Assembly: GCF_006716125.1 (NCBI RefSeq)
Contig: NZ_VFOM01000001.1
Span: 434,001-498,000 of the forward strand
Origin: Homoserinimonas aerilata
GTDB lineage: Bacteria > Actinomycetota > Actinomycetes > Actinomycetales > Microbacteriaceae
Direction: 5' to 3'
DNA: 64,000 nucleotides
Shown here: positions 33,454-41,926 of the stretch, one piece after another
Position numbering within the stretch: position 1 is the first letter of the stretch
Layout of the letters: each line of letters opens with the position of its first letter
Made by a program: the position numbers and the translations under genes
The notes under the pieces: model-generated
The model's database searches: none
Told to the model about the DNA's origin: nothing
Seen by the model: only the letters and a program-made list of their open reading frames with translations

Positions 33454-35189
33454 GTTCCGCCGTGGGGGCGGATGAGCTGCTGGCGGGCCTCGACGACGAC
33501 CAGCGTGTGGCGGCGCGGGCCACCCACGGGCCGGTCTGCCTGCTTGCCGGCGCCGGTACCGGCAAGACGACGGCCATCACGCATCGCATCGCCTACGGGG
33601 TTGCGACGGGTGTTTACGCGCCGAACCGGGTCATGGCCCTCACCTTCACGGCGCGCGCGGCCGCCGAGCTGCGCGCCCGGCTCAAGCGGCTGGGCACGAC
33701 GGGCGTCTCCGCCCGCACCTTCCACGCCTCGGCGCTGTCGCAGCTGGGTTTCTTCTGGCCGCAGGTGATCGGCGGGGTCATGCCCCGCATCGTCGACAGC
33801 AAGGGCCGACTGATCGCGCATGCGGCCGAGACGCTGCGCCTCAAACTCGACACGGCCACGCTGCGTGACCTGGCCGCCGAGATCGAGTGGCGCAAGGTCT
33901 CCCGGCTCAGCTACGAGCAGTATGCGGCGGCGGGGCGACCGCTGCCGACCCGGCTGGACATCGACATCATGGTGGCGCTGCACCGCGCCTACGAGGATGT
34001 CAAAGACGAGCGCCGCCAGCTGGACTTCGAGGATGTGCTGCTGGCGACGGCGGGCATGATCGAGATGGAGCCGCGCGTCGCCCAACAGGTGCGCGAGCAG
34101 TACCGCTTCTTCGTTGTCGACGAATATCAGGATGTCTCCCCGCTGCAGCAGCACCTGCTCGAGCTGTGGCTCGGCGAGCGGCAAGATCTCTGCGTCGTCG
34201 GCGACGCCAGCCAGACCATCTACTCCTTCGCGGGGGCCTCCTCGAAGTATCTGCTCGGCTTCTCCTCCCACTATCCGGATGCGACGGTGGTGCGTCTCGA
34301 ACGCAACTACCGTTCGTCCCCGCCCATCGTGGAGACCGCCAACCGGCTCATGAAGGGCAGGCCCGGCGCGCTCACGCTGCACGCAGAGCCGGAGCCCGTC
34401 TCGCGGGAGGAGCCGACGGTGACGGCGTACCGCAGCGACATGGCGGAGGCGCGTGCCGTCGCCGATGCGATCGCCGGACGCATCGCATCCGGAACCCGAG
34501 CGCAGGACATCGCCGTGCTGTACCGGGTGAACGTGCAGGCGGCGGCCCTCGAGGCGGCGCTCGGCGATGCGGGTGTGAGCGTGCAGCTGCGCGGTGGCAC
34601 GAGGTTCTTCGAGCTGCCGGAGGTGAAGCAGGCGCTCATGATGCTCAAGGGTGCCGCTGTCGGCGCATCCGAGGGTGTCGCGGAGCCTCTCTTCAAGACG
34701 GTGAGTGATGTGCTGCGCTCGCTGGGCTGGACCCAGCATGCGCCCGAGATGCGGGGCGCCGTGCGTGACCGCTGGGAGTCGCTGAACACGCTCATGGGTC
34801 TGGCCGAGGATGCGCCGCGCGGCACGACACTGCGCCAGTTCAGTGACGAATTGGCCGAGCGAGTGGCGGGCCAGCACGACCCGACGATGAACGCCGTGAC
34901 CCTGTCGACGCTGCACGCCGCGAAGGGGCTCGAGTGGCCTGTCGTCTACGTGGTGGGGCTCAGCGAGGGGCTTGTGCCGATCAGCTACGCGACGACGGAG
35001 GCCGGCGTGGATGAGGAGCGTCGCCTTCTGTATGTGGGCGTCACGCGGGCGCGGCGATCGCTGCACCTGTCGTGGGCGCAGTCATCGCAGCAGCGCTCCG
35101 GATCGGGCGGGCCCGGCTCGCGGGAGCCGAGCCGATTTCTGGCAGAGATGCGCAGCCGCATTCCGGGTGCTGCTCCCAGCGACGGCTGA
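33450..35189 (+). CDS. UvrD2-like superfamily 1A DNA helicase
   Basis: Protein of 579 residues. The motifs are LLAGAGTGKTTAITHRIA (I), VMALTFTARAAAELRARL (Ia), FFVVDEYQDVSPLQ (II), GDASQTIYSFAGAS (III), LERNYRSSP (IV), VTLSTLHAAKGLEWPVVYV (V) and LYVGVTRARRSLHLSW (VI). The longer mycobacterial UvrD2 has HRDC and tetracysteine domains at the end; these are missing, so this is a short form. It is coupled to nudC. The last 49 codons overlap the 3' end of the convergent ThiF-like gene on the opposite strand. Confidence 0.87.
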   Translation: MSSAVGADELLAGLDDDQRVAARATHGPVCLLAGAGTGKTTAITHRIAYGVATGVYAPNRVMALTFTARAAAELRARLKRLGTTGVSARTFHASALSQLGFFWPQVIGGVMPRIVDSKGRLIAHAAETLRLKLDTATLRDLAAEIEWRKVSRLSYEQYAAAGRPLPTRLDIDIMVALHRAYEDVKDERRQLDFEDVLLATAGMIEMEPRVAQQVREQYRFFVVDEYQDVSPLQQHLLELWLGERQDLCVVGDASQTIYSFAGASSKYLLGFSSHYPDATVVRLERNYRSSPPIVETANRLMKGRPGALTLHAEPEPVSREEPTVTAYRSDMAEARAVADAIAGRIASGTRAQDIAVLYRVNVQAAALEAALGDAGVSVQLRGGTRFFELPEVKQALMMLKGAAVGASEGVAEPLFKTVSDVLRSLGWTQHAPEMRGAVRDRWESLNTLMGLAEDAPRGTTLRQFSDELAERVAGQHDPTMNAVTLSTLHAAKGLEWPVVYVVGLSEGLVPISYATTEAGVDEERRLLYVGVTRARRSLHLSWAQSSQQRSGSGGPGSREPSRFLAEMRSRIPGAAPSDG

Positions 35190-35943
35190 CCCGTTCGCCG
35201 CTGTCGGCGTCGATCGTCACTGACGCCGCCGCCTCCGAGGCGCCGTCCTGCAGGCGGCGCAGCACCGCCCGGGCGGTGATCGCGGCGAGCTCTGCGGCGA
35301 AGCCGGGCGTCTCTGTGGGGCTCCGTCGGCCCCACAGCTGTGCGGCGATGGTCGCCCAGAGCGGATCGACGTCGGCCCTGTGGCGTTGCACGCAGTGCAG
35401 GCAGGGGCCGCGCCCGGGTTCGACGAGCGGACCGACGGTGGCGCCGAGGTCGCCGAGCACGACGGGCAGGTGCGGCACGTCTCGCCGCAGCCAGCGGGCG
35501 TGCTCGTCGGGGTCGGGCACGAAGTGGTCCACCAGTACGACGAGATCCGGATGCTCGGATGCTGTCGCGCCGTGCGCGAGGGCCGGCCTCGCCTCGATTC
35601 CTGCGGTGCCCAGTTCGTGGCGGATGCGCCTCGCGGTGAGGCTTTCGCCGATGACGGCGACGTTCGCCCCGCTGACGGTTCGTGCCGTCTGCGTTCGCAG
35701 GGCGGGCCGGATGCGTTCCACCAGTGACCAGGCGGTGTGCTCTTCGCCGCCGGCCTCCACGGCGAGCATCGCCAGCCCGGGCCCGGTGACGCCGATGAGG
35801 AGTGCGGAGACGAGCCGCTCCTCGAGGGCGCTCAGCCCGTACAGCACGGCGGCCGGCTGGTCGACGCCGATCTGCATGCAGTCGGGGCTGCGCCAGACGA
35901 CAGACAGTCGGGGGTCGATCTGCAGGGTCCGTGTCGGGGGCAT
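35041..35943 (-). CDS. ThiF/cyclodehydratase-like protein (E1-like fold)
   Basis: Protein of 300 residues (ATG 35943; GTG 35961 adds six). The N-terminal part is winged-helix-like (LQIDPRLSVVWRSPDCMQIG, ALEERLVSALLIGV). A Rossmann-like core follows, with VAVIGESLTARRIRHELG and DLVVLVDHF. GRGPCLHCVQRHR with a later ECGC supplies Cys pairs likely to bind zinc. This is the layout of the E1-like docking subunit found with azoline-forming enzymes, but no precursor peptide or YcaO gene is nearby, and the same gene type is conserved beside uvrD2 in actinobacteria. Function unknown. Confidence 0.75.
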   Translation of the reverse strand: MPPTRTLQIDPRLSVVWRSPDCMQIGVDQPAAVLYGLSALEERLVSALLIGVTGPGLAMLAVEAGGEEHTAWSLVERIRPALRTQTARTVSGANVAVIGESLTARRIRHELGTAGIEARPALAHGATASEHPDLVVLVDHFVPDPDEHARWLRRDVPHLPVVLGDLGATVGPLVEPGRGPCLHCVQRHRADVDPLWATIAAQLWGRRSPTETPGFAAELAAITARAVLRRLQDGASEAAASVTIDADSGERVSRRWEQHPECGCASLPEIGSAPASRARPIRSAAAMTAPTTGAAIAAPA

Positions 35944-36021
35944 GCGGTAATGATCGCCCACATGGCCATGGGCCCGCGCAAGTTATCCACAGCCCTGCAT
36001 CAGGGGTGGATGCGCCGCCCG

Positions 36022-37368
36022 CTATTCCTCGTGTGGCCGGTCTCCGCTGTCGTCGCCGAGCAGATCCTCGAGCGCGCGGTCGACGTCGTCGAGCTCCGGC
36101 TCCGGGTTACTGAGCCGGGCGATGAGGGCAGCGGGGTCGTCGATGTCGGAGGCCTCCGGCACCAGATCGGGGTGCGACCAGAGCGAGTCGCGCTTCTCGG
36201 CGCCCACAGCATCCGTCACCGCCTGCCACATGGCTGCGGCTTCGCGCAGGCGGCGCGGCCTCAGGTCGAGCCCGACGAGCGTCGCGAATGCCGACTCTGC
36301 AGGCCCACCGGATGCCCGGCGGCGGCGCACCATCTCGGCGATCGCATCCGCCTTGGGCAGCCTGACCGTGGCGCGGGCCGTGACGACGTCGACCCAGCCG
36401 TCGATGAGGGCGAGCGTGGTCTCGAGCCGGGCGAGCGCGGCCAGCTGGGCTTCACTCTTCGGCGGGATGAGGGCGCCGCTGGCGAGGGCGTCGCGCAGGG
36501 CTTCGGGGTCGCTCGGGTCGAACTCGGCAGCGAGCTGTTCGAGCGGTTCCGTGTCGATGCGGATGCCGCGCGCGAACTCGGTGATCGAGGTGAGCAGCTG
36601 CAGCCGCAACCACTTGGCGTGGCGGAACAGCCGGGCGTGAGCGAGCTCGCGCACGGCCAGATAGAGCTGAACCTGGTCGACGGGCACGTCGAGCCCCTCG
36701 CCGAACGCGGCCACGTTCTGCGGCAGAAGGGCCGCCTGGTGATCGCCGTTGTCGCTGCCCAGCAGCGGGATGCCGATGTCACCGCCCGAGACGACCTCCG
36801 CCGAGAGCTGGCCCACCACCTGGCCGAGCTGCATCGCGAAGAGGGTGCCGCCGACATTGCGCATGAGCTTGCCCGCATTGGCCAGCATGCCGGCCATCTC
36901 CTCAGGCGCCTGCTCCTGCAGGACGTTCGTGAGGGCATCCGCGATGCTGTCGGCGACGGGCTCGGCCAGCTGGGTCCACACGGGCATGGTCTGCGTGACC
37001 CATTCGCTGCGGCTGAGCAGCTGCGGCGTCGCGGTGAGCTCCGAGACCGAGGTGACCTCGTCGAGCCAGAGCGCGGCCACGCCGAGCGCCTGCTGCTGCA
37101 CCTCACGCTGCGCTGCGTCGACATCGTGGCTGGCCTGGCCGGCTATCGCGCGGGCCTGGTCGCGGGCGAGATCCCAGTTGATGCCGTCCCCGCTGTTCTG
37201 GAGGGCATTCTGCAGCTGGCTGATCATCTGCGAGATGAGGGCGGGGTCGTCGGGCAGGCCTGCGGCGCCCGCGAGACGGCGCGGGTCGATCTCTGAGTTG
37301 CCCGAGAGCAGCTCGCGCAGCATGTCCCTGAAGTCGTCGTCCGGGTCCCGCTGGGAATCGTCAGCCAT
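36022..37368 (-). CDS. zincin-like metalloprotease (DUF2342 family)
   Basis: Protein of 448 residues (ATG 37368). It is largely helical, with the DUF2342 landmarks INWDLARDQARAIAG, VTQTMPVWTQLAEPVADSI, LMRNVGGTLFAMQLGQVVGQLS and QVQLYLAVRELAHARLFRHA. That last segment is where family members carry a coordinated-hydrophobase-like RE-AHxRLF sequence instead of a strict HExxH. The N- and C-termini are acidic. The name rests on family annotation and no proteolytic activity is proven. It is divergent from the PDZ/S16 protease gene, as in mycobacteria. Confidence 0.83.
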   Translation of the reverse strand: MADDSQRDPDDDFRDMLRELLSGNSEIDPRRLAGAAGLPDDPALISQMISQLQNALQNSGDGINWDLARDQARAIAGQASHDVDAAQREVQQQALGVAALWLDEVTSVSELTATPQLLSRSEWVTQTMPVWTQLAEPVADSIADALTNVLQEQAPEEMAGMLANAGKLMRNVGGTLFAMQLGQVVGQLSAEVVSGGDIGIPLLGSDNGDHQAALLPQNVAAFGEGLDVPVDQVQLYLAVRELAHARLFRHAKWLRLQLLTSITEFARGIRIDTEPLEQLAAEFDPSDPEALRDALASGALIPPKSEAQLAALARLETTLALIDGWVDVVTARATVRLPKADAIAEMVRRRRASGGPAESAFATLVGLDLRPRRLREAAAMWQAVTDAVGAEKRDSLWSHPDLVPEASDIDDPAALIARLSNPEPELDDVDRALEDLLGDDSGDRPHEE

Positions 37369-37471
37369 AGCAACTACGCTAGCCGCTGCACGGTTGTGAA
37401 GGCTGTGTTTTGACCCGGGGCGAAGGCCTCGACTGTGCGCCCGTGGCGAACACGGATGTGAAAGGACCACG

Positions 37472-38584
37472 GTGTCGCTCTTCGCCCGCCCTGCCATCCA
37501 CGACGAGGTGCCGCCATCGCGCGGGCTCCGCACGGGATGGACCCTTCTGCTGCTCGCCCTCGCCGCGGTCGTGGCGCTGTCGTTCGTGCCCGCGCCCTAC
37601 GTCATCCAGAAGCCCGGCCCCGTCTTCAACACGCTCGGAACGGTCGAGGTCGACGGTGAGGAGGTGCCGCTCATCGAGGCGGATGCCACGACCTACGCCA
37701 CGAGCGGATCGCTCGACCTGCTCACGGCCAGCATCGTCGGCAGCAGGGCGACGCGGCCCAGCTGGCTGAGCGTCGTGAGCGCCTGGTTCGACCCCAGCAT
37801 GGCGGTGCTGCCACTCGACGAGGTGTACCCGGAGGGCACGACCTTCCAGCAGTCGGAGGAGGCGAGCCGCATCCAGATGCAGAATTCGCAGAAGGATGCA
37901 GTGGCCGCTGCCCTGCTGCAGCTCGGCTACGAGGTTCCCAGCACGCTCACCGTCGAGAGCCTCACCGCGGGTTCCCCGGCGGAGGGGGTGGTCGAACCCG
38001 GCGACGTGATCGTGGCCATGAACGGCATCGCCTACGCGGATGTCCCCGCACTCCGCGAGGCGCTCGACAAGCACGGCACGACCTCGCCCGTGACGCTGTC
38101 TGTGCTGCGCGGCGACGAGCAGCTCGAGCTGGAGATCGTTCCCGCCCTGAGCGCCGAGGCGGTGCCCGCGCCGATCATCGGGGTCGGAATCAGCGTCGAC
38201 TACGACTTCCCGGTGGATGTGAGCATCCAGTTGGAGAATGTCGGCGGCCCCTCTGCGGGCATGATGTTCGCCCTCGGGATCATCGACACGCTCACCCCGG
38301 GCGAGGCCACGGGCGGCGAGGACATCGCCGGGACGGGCACGATCGACCGCGACGGCACGGTCGGCGCGATCGGCGGTATCCGGCAGAAGCTGTATGGGGC
38401 ACTGGATGCCGGGGCCGAGTGGTTCCTGGCGCCCGCATCCAACTGCGACGAGGTGGTCGGGCACGTGCCCGACGGGCTCACGGTGTTCTCCGTCTCCACC
38501 CTCGAGGAGGCGCTCGACGCGGTCGAGGCGATCGGCGAGGGAGACACCACGGGCCTGCGAGGCTGCGAGATTGCTGCGCGCTGA
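37472..38584 (+). CDS. YlbL-type PDZ / Lon-like (S16) membrane protease
   Basis: Protein of 370 residues from GTG 37472 with AAAGGA upstream. One N-terminal membrane helix (LLLLALAAVVALSFVPAPYVI) precedes a PDZ domain (LTAGSPAEGVVEPGDVIVAMNG). The C-terminal Lon-type protease domain has the catalytic Ser in GGPSAGMMFALGI and Lys in GAIGGIRQKLYGAL. It is anchored facing outside and probably degrades misfolded membrane or secreted proteins. It is followed by the UPF0182 gene in the same direction, an arrangement conserved in actinobacteria. Confidence 0.9.
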   Translation: MSLFARPAIHDEVPPSRGLRTGWTLLLLALAAVVALSFVPAPYVIQKPGPVFNTLGTVEVDGEEVPLIEADATTYATSGSLDLLTASIVGSRATRPSWLSVVSAWFDPSMAVLPLDEVYPEGTTFQQSEEASRIQMQNSQKDAVAAALLQLGYEVPSTLTVESLTAGSPAEGVVEPGDVIVAMNGIAYADVPALREALDKHGTTSPVTLSVLRGDEQLELEIVPALSAEAVPAPIIGVGISVDYDFPVDVSIQLENVGGPSAGMMFALGIIDTLTPGEATGGEDIAGTGTIDRDGTVGAIGGIRQKLYGALDAGAEWFLAPASNCDEVVGHVPDGLTVFSVSTLEEALDAVEAIGEGDTTGLRGCEIAAR

Positions 38585-38678
38585 GCGAACGCGGGTCCGC
38601 GAGGGTGCGCTGGCCGGTTAAGCTGGGTCGTACCCCGTCCCCCCATCGGCAATCGCGCCGTGAGCCAGGAGTACACGC

Positions 38679-41573
38679 TTGAGTTCCGCAACAACCCAGC
38701 AGCCCGCCTCCAAGAACCGGGGCACTCTCGTCATCACGATAGTGATCATCGCGGCGGTGGTCGTCGCCTTCTTCATCTTCGCGGGGCTCTACGCCGACTG
38801 GCTGTGGTTCCAGCAGCTCGGCTTCCAGAACGTGCTCACCACGCAGTGGCTCGCCGCCGCGGTCATGTTCCTCATCGGCTTCGTCGGCATGGCGGTGCCC
38901 GTCTGGGTGAGCATCGAGATCGCCTTCCGGCGCAGGCCCGTCTACGCCAAGCTCAACGCGCAGCTCGACCGCTACCAGGAGGTCGTCGAGCCGCTGCGCC
39001 GCCTCGCGACCTTGGGCATCCCGATCGTTCTCGGCTTCTTCGCCGGCATCGCAGCGGCCAGCCGCTGGGAGCTCGCGCTCATGTGGCTCAACCGCACCAC
39101 CACGGGTGAGGTCGACCCGCAGTTCGGGCTCGACATCTCCTTCTATCTCTTCGAGCTGCCGTTCTACTCCTCGGTGCTGGCCTTCGCATCCGCCGTCGTC
39201 ATCATCTCGGCGCTCGCGGCGCTCGCCACCAGCTACCTGTACGGCGCGCTGCGGGTCACCGGCCGCGAGGTGCGCATCTCCAAGACCGCGCGCATCCAGC
39301 TGGCCATCACGGGCGCCATCTATCTGGCGCTGCAGGCGGTGTCGTTCTGGCTCGACCAGTACCGCACGCTCTCCGACACGAGCAGCGGGCTCATCTATGG
39401 CGCCTCGTTCACCGACGTCAATGCGACCATCCCGGGCAAGGCGATCATCGCCGGCGCTGCTGCGGTCGTCGCCATTCTGTTCATCGTGACGGCCATCGTC
39501 GGCCGCTGGCGCCTGCCGATCGTCGGAACGGCACTGCTCATCGTCACGGCGATCATCGCCGGCTCCGTCTACCCGTGGATCATCCAGCGCTTCCAGGTCG
39601 AGCCGAGCGTTCGAAGCCTCGAGGCCGAATACATTCAACGCAATATCGACGCCACCCGCACCGCGTACGGGGTGACGGATGTCACCGAGACGCCATACTC
39701 GGCGACGACGGATGCCGAACCCGGCCAGCTGAGAGATGATGCCGAGACCACGGCGAGCATCCGAATCCTCGACCCCGCACTCGTGACGCTGTCGTTCGCG
39801 CAGCTCGAGCAGATCAAGCAGTACTACAAGTTCCCGCAGCACCTCGACGTCGACCGCTACGAGGTCGACGGCAAGAGCCAGGACACCGTCATCGCGGTGC
39901 GCGAGATCGACACCACCAACACGGGTGGCACGAACAGTGCCTACAACGACACCTTCGTGTACACGCACGGCTACGGTGTCGTCGCGGCGGCCGGCAACGA
40001 GCGCACGGCCGACGGCATGCCGTCGTTCATCGAGTCGGGCATCCCGAGCACTGGTGTGCTGGGTGAGTACGAGCCTCGCGTCTACTTCGGTGAGAACTCA
40101 CCCGACTACTCGATCGTGGGCGCGCCGGAGGGCGCGAAGCCGATCGAGCTCGACTACCCCGCCAACGGCGAGGACAGCGACACGAACGCCACGACCACCT
40201 ACAAGGGTGACGGTGGGCCGAAGCTCGACAACATCTTCAAGCAGCTGATCTACGCGATCAAGTTCCAGTCCGAGCAGATCGTGCTCTCCGACGCCGTGAA
40301 CTCGGACTCGCAGATCCTGTTCGACCGTGACCCGCGCGAGCGCGTGCAGAAGGTCGCCCCGTATCTGACGCTCGACAGTGACGCGTACCCGGCCGTCGTC
40401 GACGGCAAGGTCGTCTGGATCGTCGACGGCTACACGACGAGCGCGCAGTACCCGTACTCGGAGAAGCAGTCGCTGAGCACCGCCATCGTCGACACCTACA
40501 CGCCGGCGCCGCTCGTTGCTCTCGACCAGATCAACTACATCCGCAACTCGGTGAAGGCCACGGTCGACGCCTACTCGGGTGAGGTCACGCTGTACGCCTG
40601 GGATGACGAGGATCCGATCCTCAAGACCTGGCAGAAGATCTTCCCCAGCACCCTCAAGTCGGCCAGTGAGATGACCGAGCAGCTCAGCGAGCACGTGCGC
40701 TACCCGGCCGATCTGTTCAAGGTGCAGCGAACCATCCTGGGCACGTACCACGTCACCGACACGAACTCGTTCTACTCGGGCGACGACGCATGGGTGACGC
40801 CGGATGACCCGACTTCGTCGGCAGCGACCGCGAAGGCGCAGCCGCCGTACTACATGACGATGAAGATGCCGGGCGCCGACTCGGCGGCGTTCTCGCTGTA
40901 CTCCACCTACATCCCGCGTTCTTCGGGGGAGGGCACAAGGAGCATCCTCACCGGCTATCTTTCGGTGAACGCCGATGCAGGGGAGAACTACGGCAAGTTC
41001 ACACTGCTGGCACTGCCTAAGGACACCACCGTCGCCGGCCCCGGCCAGGTGCAGAACAACTTCAACTCGGATACTGCCGTGTCGACCGAGCTGAACCTGC
41101 TCGACCAGGGTGCGACATCCGTTCGCAAGGGAAACCTGCTGACGCTGCCCGTTGGTGGAGGCCTCCTCTACGTGCAGCCGGTCTATGTGCAGTCGACGGG
41201 TGAGACGAGCTACCCGATCCTGCAGAAGGTCCTGGTGTCGTTCGGTGACGAGATCGCGTTCGAGAGCAGCCTGGATGCCGCGCTCGACGTCATCTTCGGA
41301 GGCGACTCCGGAGCCGTGGCCGGCGACGAGAACGTGCCGGATGCGCCGACCGTGCCGACGGACCCGGACGCCCCGGAGACGCCCGAGACTCCGACCACTC
41401 CGACCACTCCGGGTGCCGGTGACAGCAGCGCCTTCACGCAGGCCCTCGCTGACGCGCGGGACGCCCTGCAGGAGCGCGAGGCAGCCTACGCCGCCAACGA
41501 CCTCGTGGCAGCGGCCCAGGCCGATGAGAAGCTGCAGAAGGCGCTCGAGACGCTCTTCGCTGAGTCGAAGTAG
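38679..41573 (+). CDS. UPF0182 large membrane protein
   Basis: Protein of 964 residues starting at TTG 38679, with AGGAG seven bases upstream. Seven membrane helices lie within residues 15-310 (LVITIVIIAAVVVAFFIFAG and onward, then WRLPIVGTALLIVTAII). A large extracytoplasmic domain follows with family motifs such as WIVDGYTTSAQYPYS, INYIRNSVKATVDAYSG and VRYPADLFKVQRTILG TYHV. The tail has a Pro/Thr/Asp-rich linker (PDAPETPETPTTPTTPG) and a final helix. UPF0182 is conserved in actinobacteria and cyanobacteria and its function is unknown. The last gene before the initiator tRNA. Confidence 0.9.
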   Translation: MSSATTQQPASKNRGTLVITIVIIAAVVVAFFIFAGLYADWLWFQQLGFQNVLTTQWLAAAVMFLIGFVGMAVPVWVSIEIAFRRRPVYAKLNAQLDRYQEVVEPLRRLATLGIPIVLGFFAGIAAASRWELALMWLNRTTTGEVDPQFGLDISFYLFELPFYSSVLAFASAVVIISALAALATSYLYGALRVTGREVRISKTARIQLAITGAIYLALQAVSFWLDQYRTLSDTSSGLIYGASFTDVNATIPGKAIIAGAAAVVAILFIVTAIVGRWRLPIVGTALLIVTAIIAGSVYPWIIQRFQVEPSVRSLEAEYIQRNIDATRTAYGVTDVTETPYSATTDAEPGQLRDDAETTASIRILDPALVTLSFAQLEQIKQYYKFPQHLDVDRYEVDGKSQDTVIAVREIDTTNTGGTNSAYNDTFVYTHGYGVVAAAGNERTADGMPSFIESGIPSTGVLGEYEPRVYFGENSPDYSIVGAPEGAKPIELDYPANGEDSDTNATTTYKGDGGPKLDNIFKQLIYAIKFQSEQIVLSDAVNSDSQILFDRDPRERVQKVAPYLTLDSDAYPAVVDGKVVWIVDGYTTSAQYPYSEKQSLSTAIVDTYTPAPLVALDQINYIRNSVKATVDAYSGEVTLYAWDDEDPILKTWQKIFPSTLKSASEMTEQLSEHVRYPADLFKVQRTILGTYHVTDTNSFYSGDDAWVTPDDPTSSAATAKAQPPYYMTMKMPGADSAAFSLYSTYIPRSSGEGTRSILTGYLSVNADAGENYGKFTLLALPKDTTVAGPGQVQNNFNSDTAVSTELNLLDQGATSVRKGNLLTLPVGGGLLYVQPVYVQSTGETSYPILQKVLVSFGDEIAFESSLDAALDVIFGGDSGAVAGDENVPDAPTVPTDPDAPETPETPTTPTTPGAGDSSAFTQALADARDALQEREAAYAANDLVAAAQADEKLQKALETLFAESK

Positions 41574-41596
41574 GGGAAGAGCTGGGAGTTCACCGG

Positions 41597-41629
41597 TTGG
41601 TAACCCCGCGGTACAGGCTGTGCTAAAGT
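41597..41629 (+). promoter_or_regulatory. likely promoter of the initiator tRNA gene
   Basis: TTGGTA at 41597-41602 is a plausible -35 box. It is followed after about 18 bases by TGCTAAAGT (41621-41629), a -10-like block often seen before actinobacterial tRNA genes. Mature tRNA begins 13 bases downstream. The start point was not determined. Confidence 0.45.
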
Positions 41630-41641
41630 TGACTCTTGTGC

Positions 41642-41715
41642 CGCGGGGTGGAGCAGTTCGGTAGCTCGCTGGGCTCATAACCCAGAGGTCGTAGGTTCAA
41701 ATCCTGCCCCCGCAA
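41642..41715 (+). tRNA. initiator tRNA-fMet (anticodon CAT)
   Basis: A full cloverleaf of 74 bases can be drawn. The acceptor arms are CGCGGGG and CCCCGCA, with the C1:A72 mismatch that marks bacterial initiator tRNA. The D stem is GAGC/GCTC and the anticodon loop is CTCATAA with anticodon CAT. The anticodon stem CTGGG/CCCAG contains the three consecutive G:C pairs diagnostic of initiators. The T arm is GTAGG-TTCAAAT-CCTGC and the discriminator is A. The 3' CCA is not encoded (CCG follows). It lies just left of the accessory region. Confidence 0.97.
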
Positions 41716-41767
41716 CCGAGGCTCATTCCGGAAATGATCGAAAGATTATCCGGATATTGAGTGAAGG

Positions 41768-41810
41768 AAGGACCGGGATGGTTGAGAAACCATCCCGGTC
41801 CTTTCTTTTT
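41768..41810 (+). terminator. intrinsic terminator after tRNA-fMet
   Basis: A perfect 16-bp stem (AAGGACCGGGATGGTT at 41768-41783 with its complement at 41788-41803) has a 4-base loop and is followed by CTTTCTTTTT. It is a textbook intrinsic terminator on the plus strand, 53 bases after the tRNA, and protects the tRNA unit from the accessory region downstream. Confidence 0.9.
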
Positions 41811-41868
41811 GGCAGGAGTGCCTTGCTGGCAGGTGGCGTCTGGCGCCCGGGCGCGTTAAATGACGAAA

Positions 41869-41889
41869 GGCCTGCCTTTTGGGCAGGCC
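41869..41889 (-). terminator. hairpin after the DDE transposase-like gene
   Basis: On the minus strand GGCCTGCC pairs with GGCAGGCC across a CAAAA loop, followed by TTTCGTC. It lies 38 bases beyond the stop of the 623-residue protein and would terminate that two-gene unit. The T tract is short, so efficiency is uncertain. Confidence 0.6.
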
Positions 41890-41926
41890 GGATCGTCCGG
41901 TCTTGCGAAGTAGGGTCTGAATTCGG

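Noticed and set aside
33000..35066. 688-codon open frame on the minus strand opposite nudC/uvrD2
   Set aside because: It is antisense to two genes with full sets of motifs. Its translation is Arg/His/Gln-rich with no domain, typical of high-GC shadow frames.
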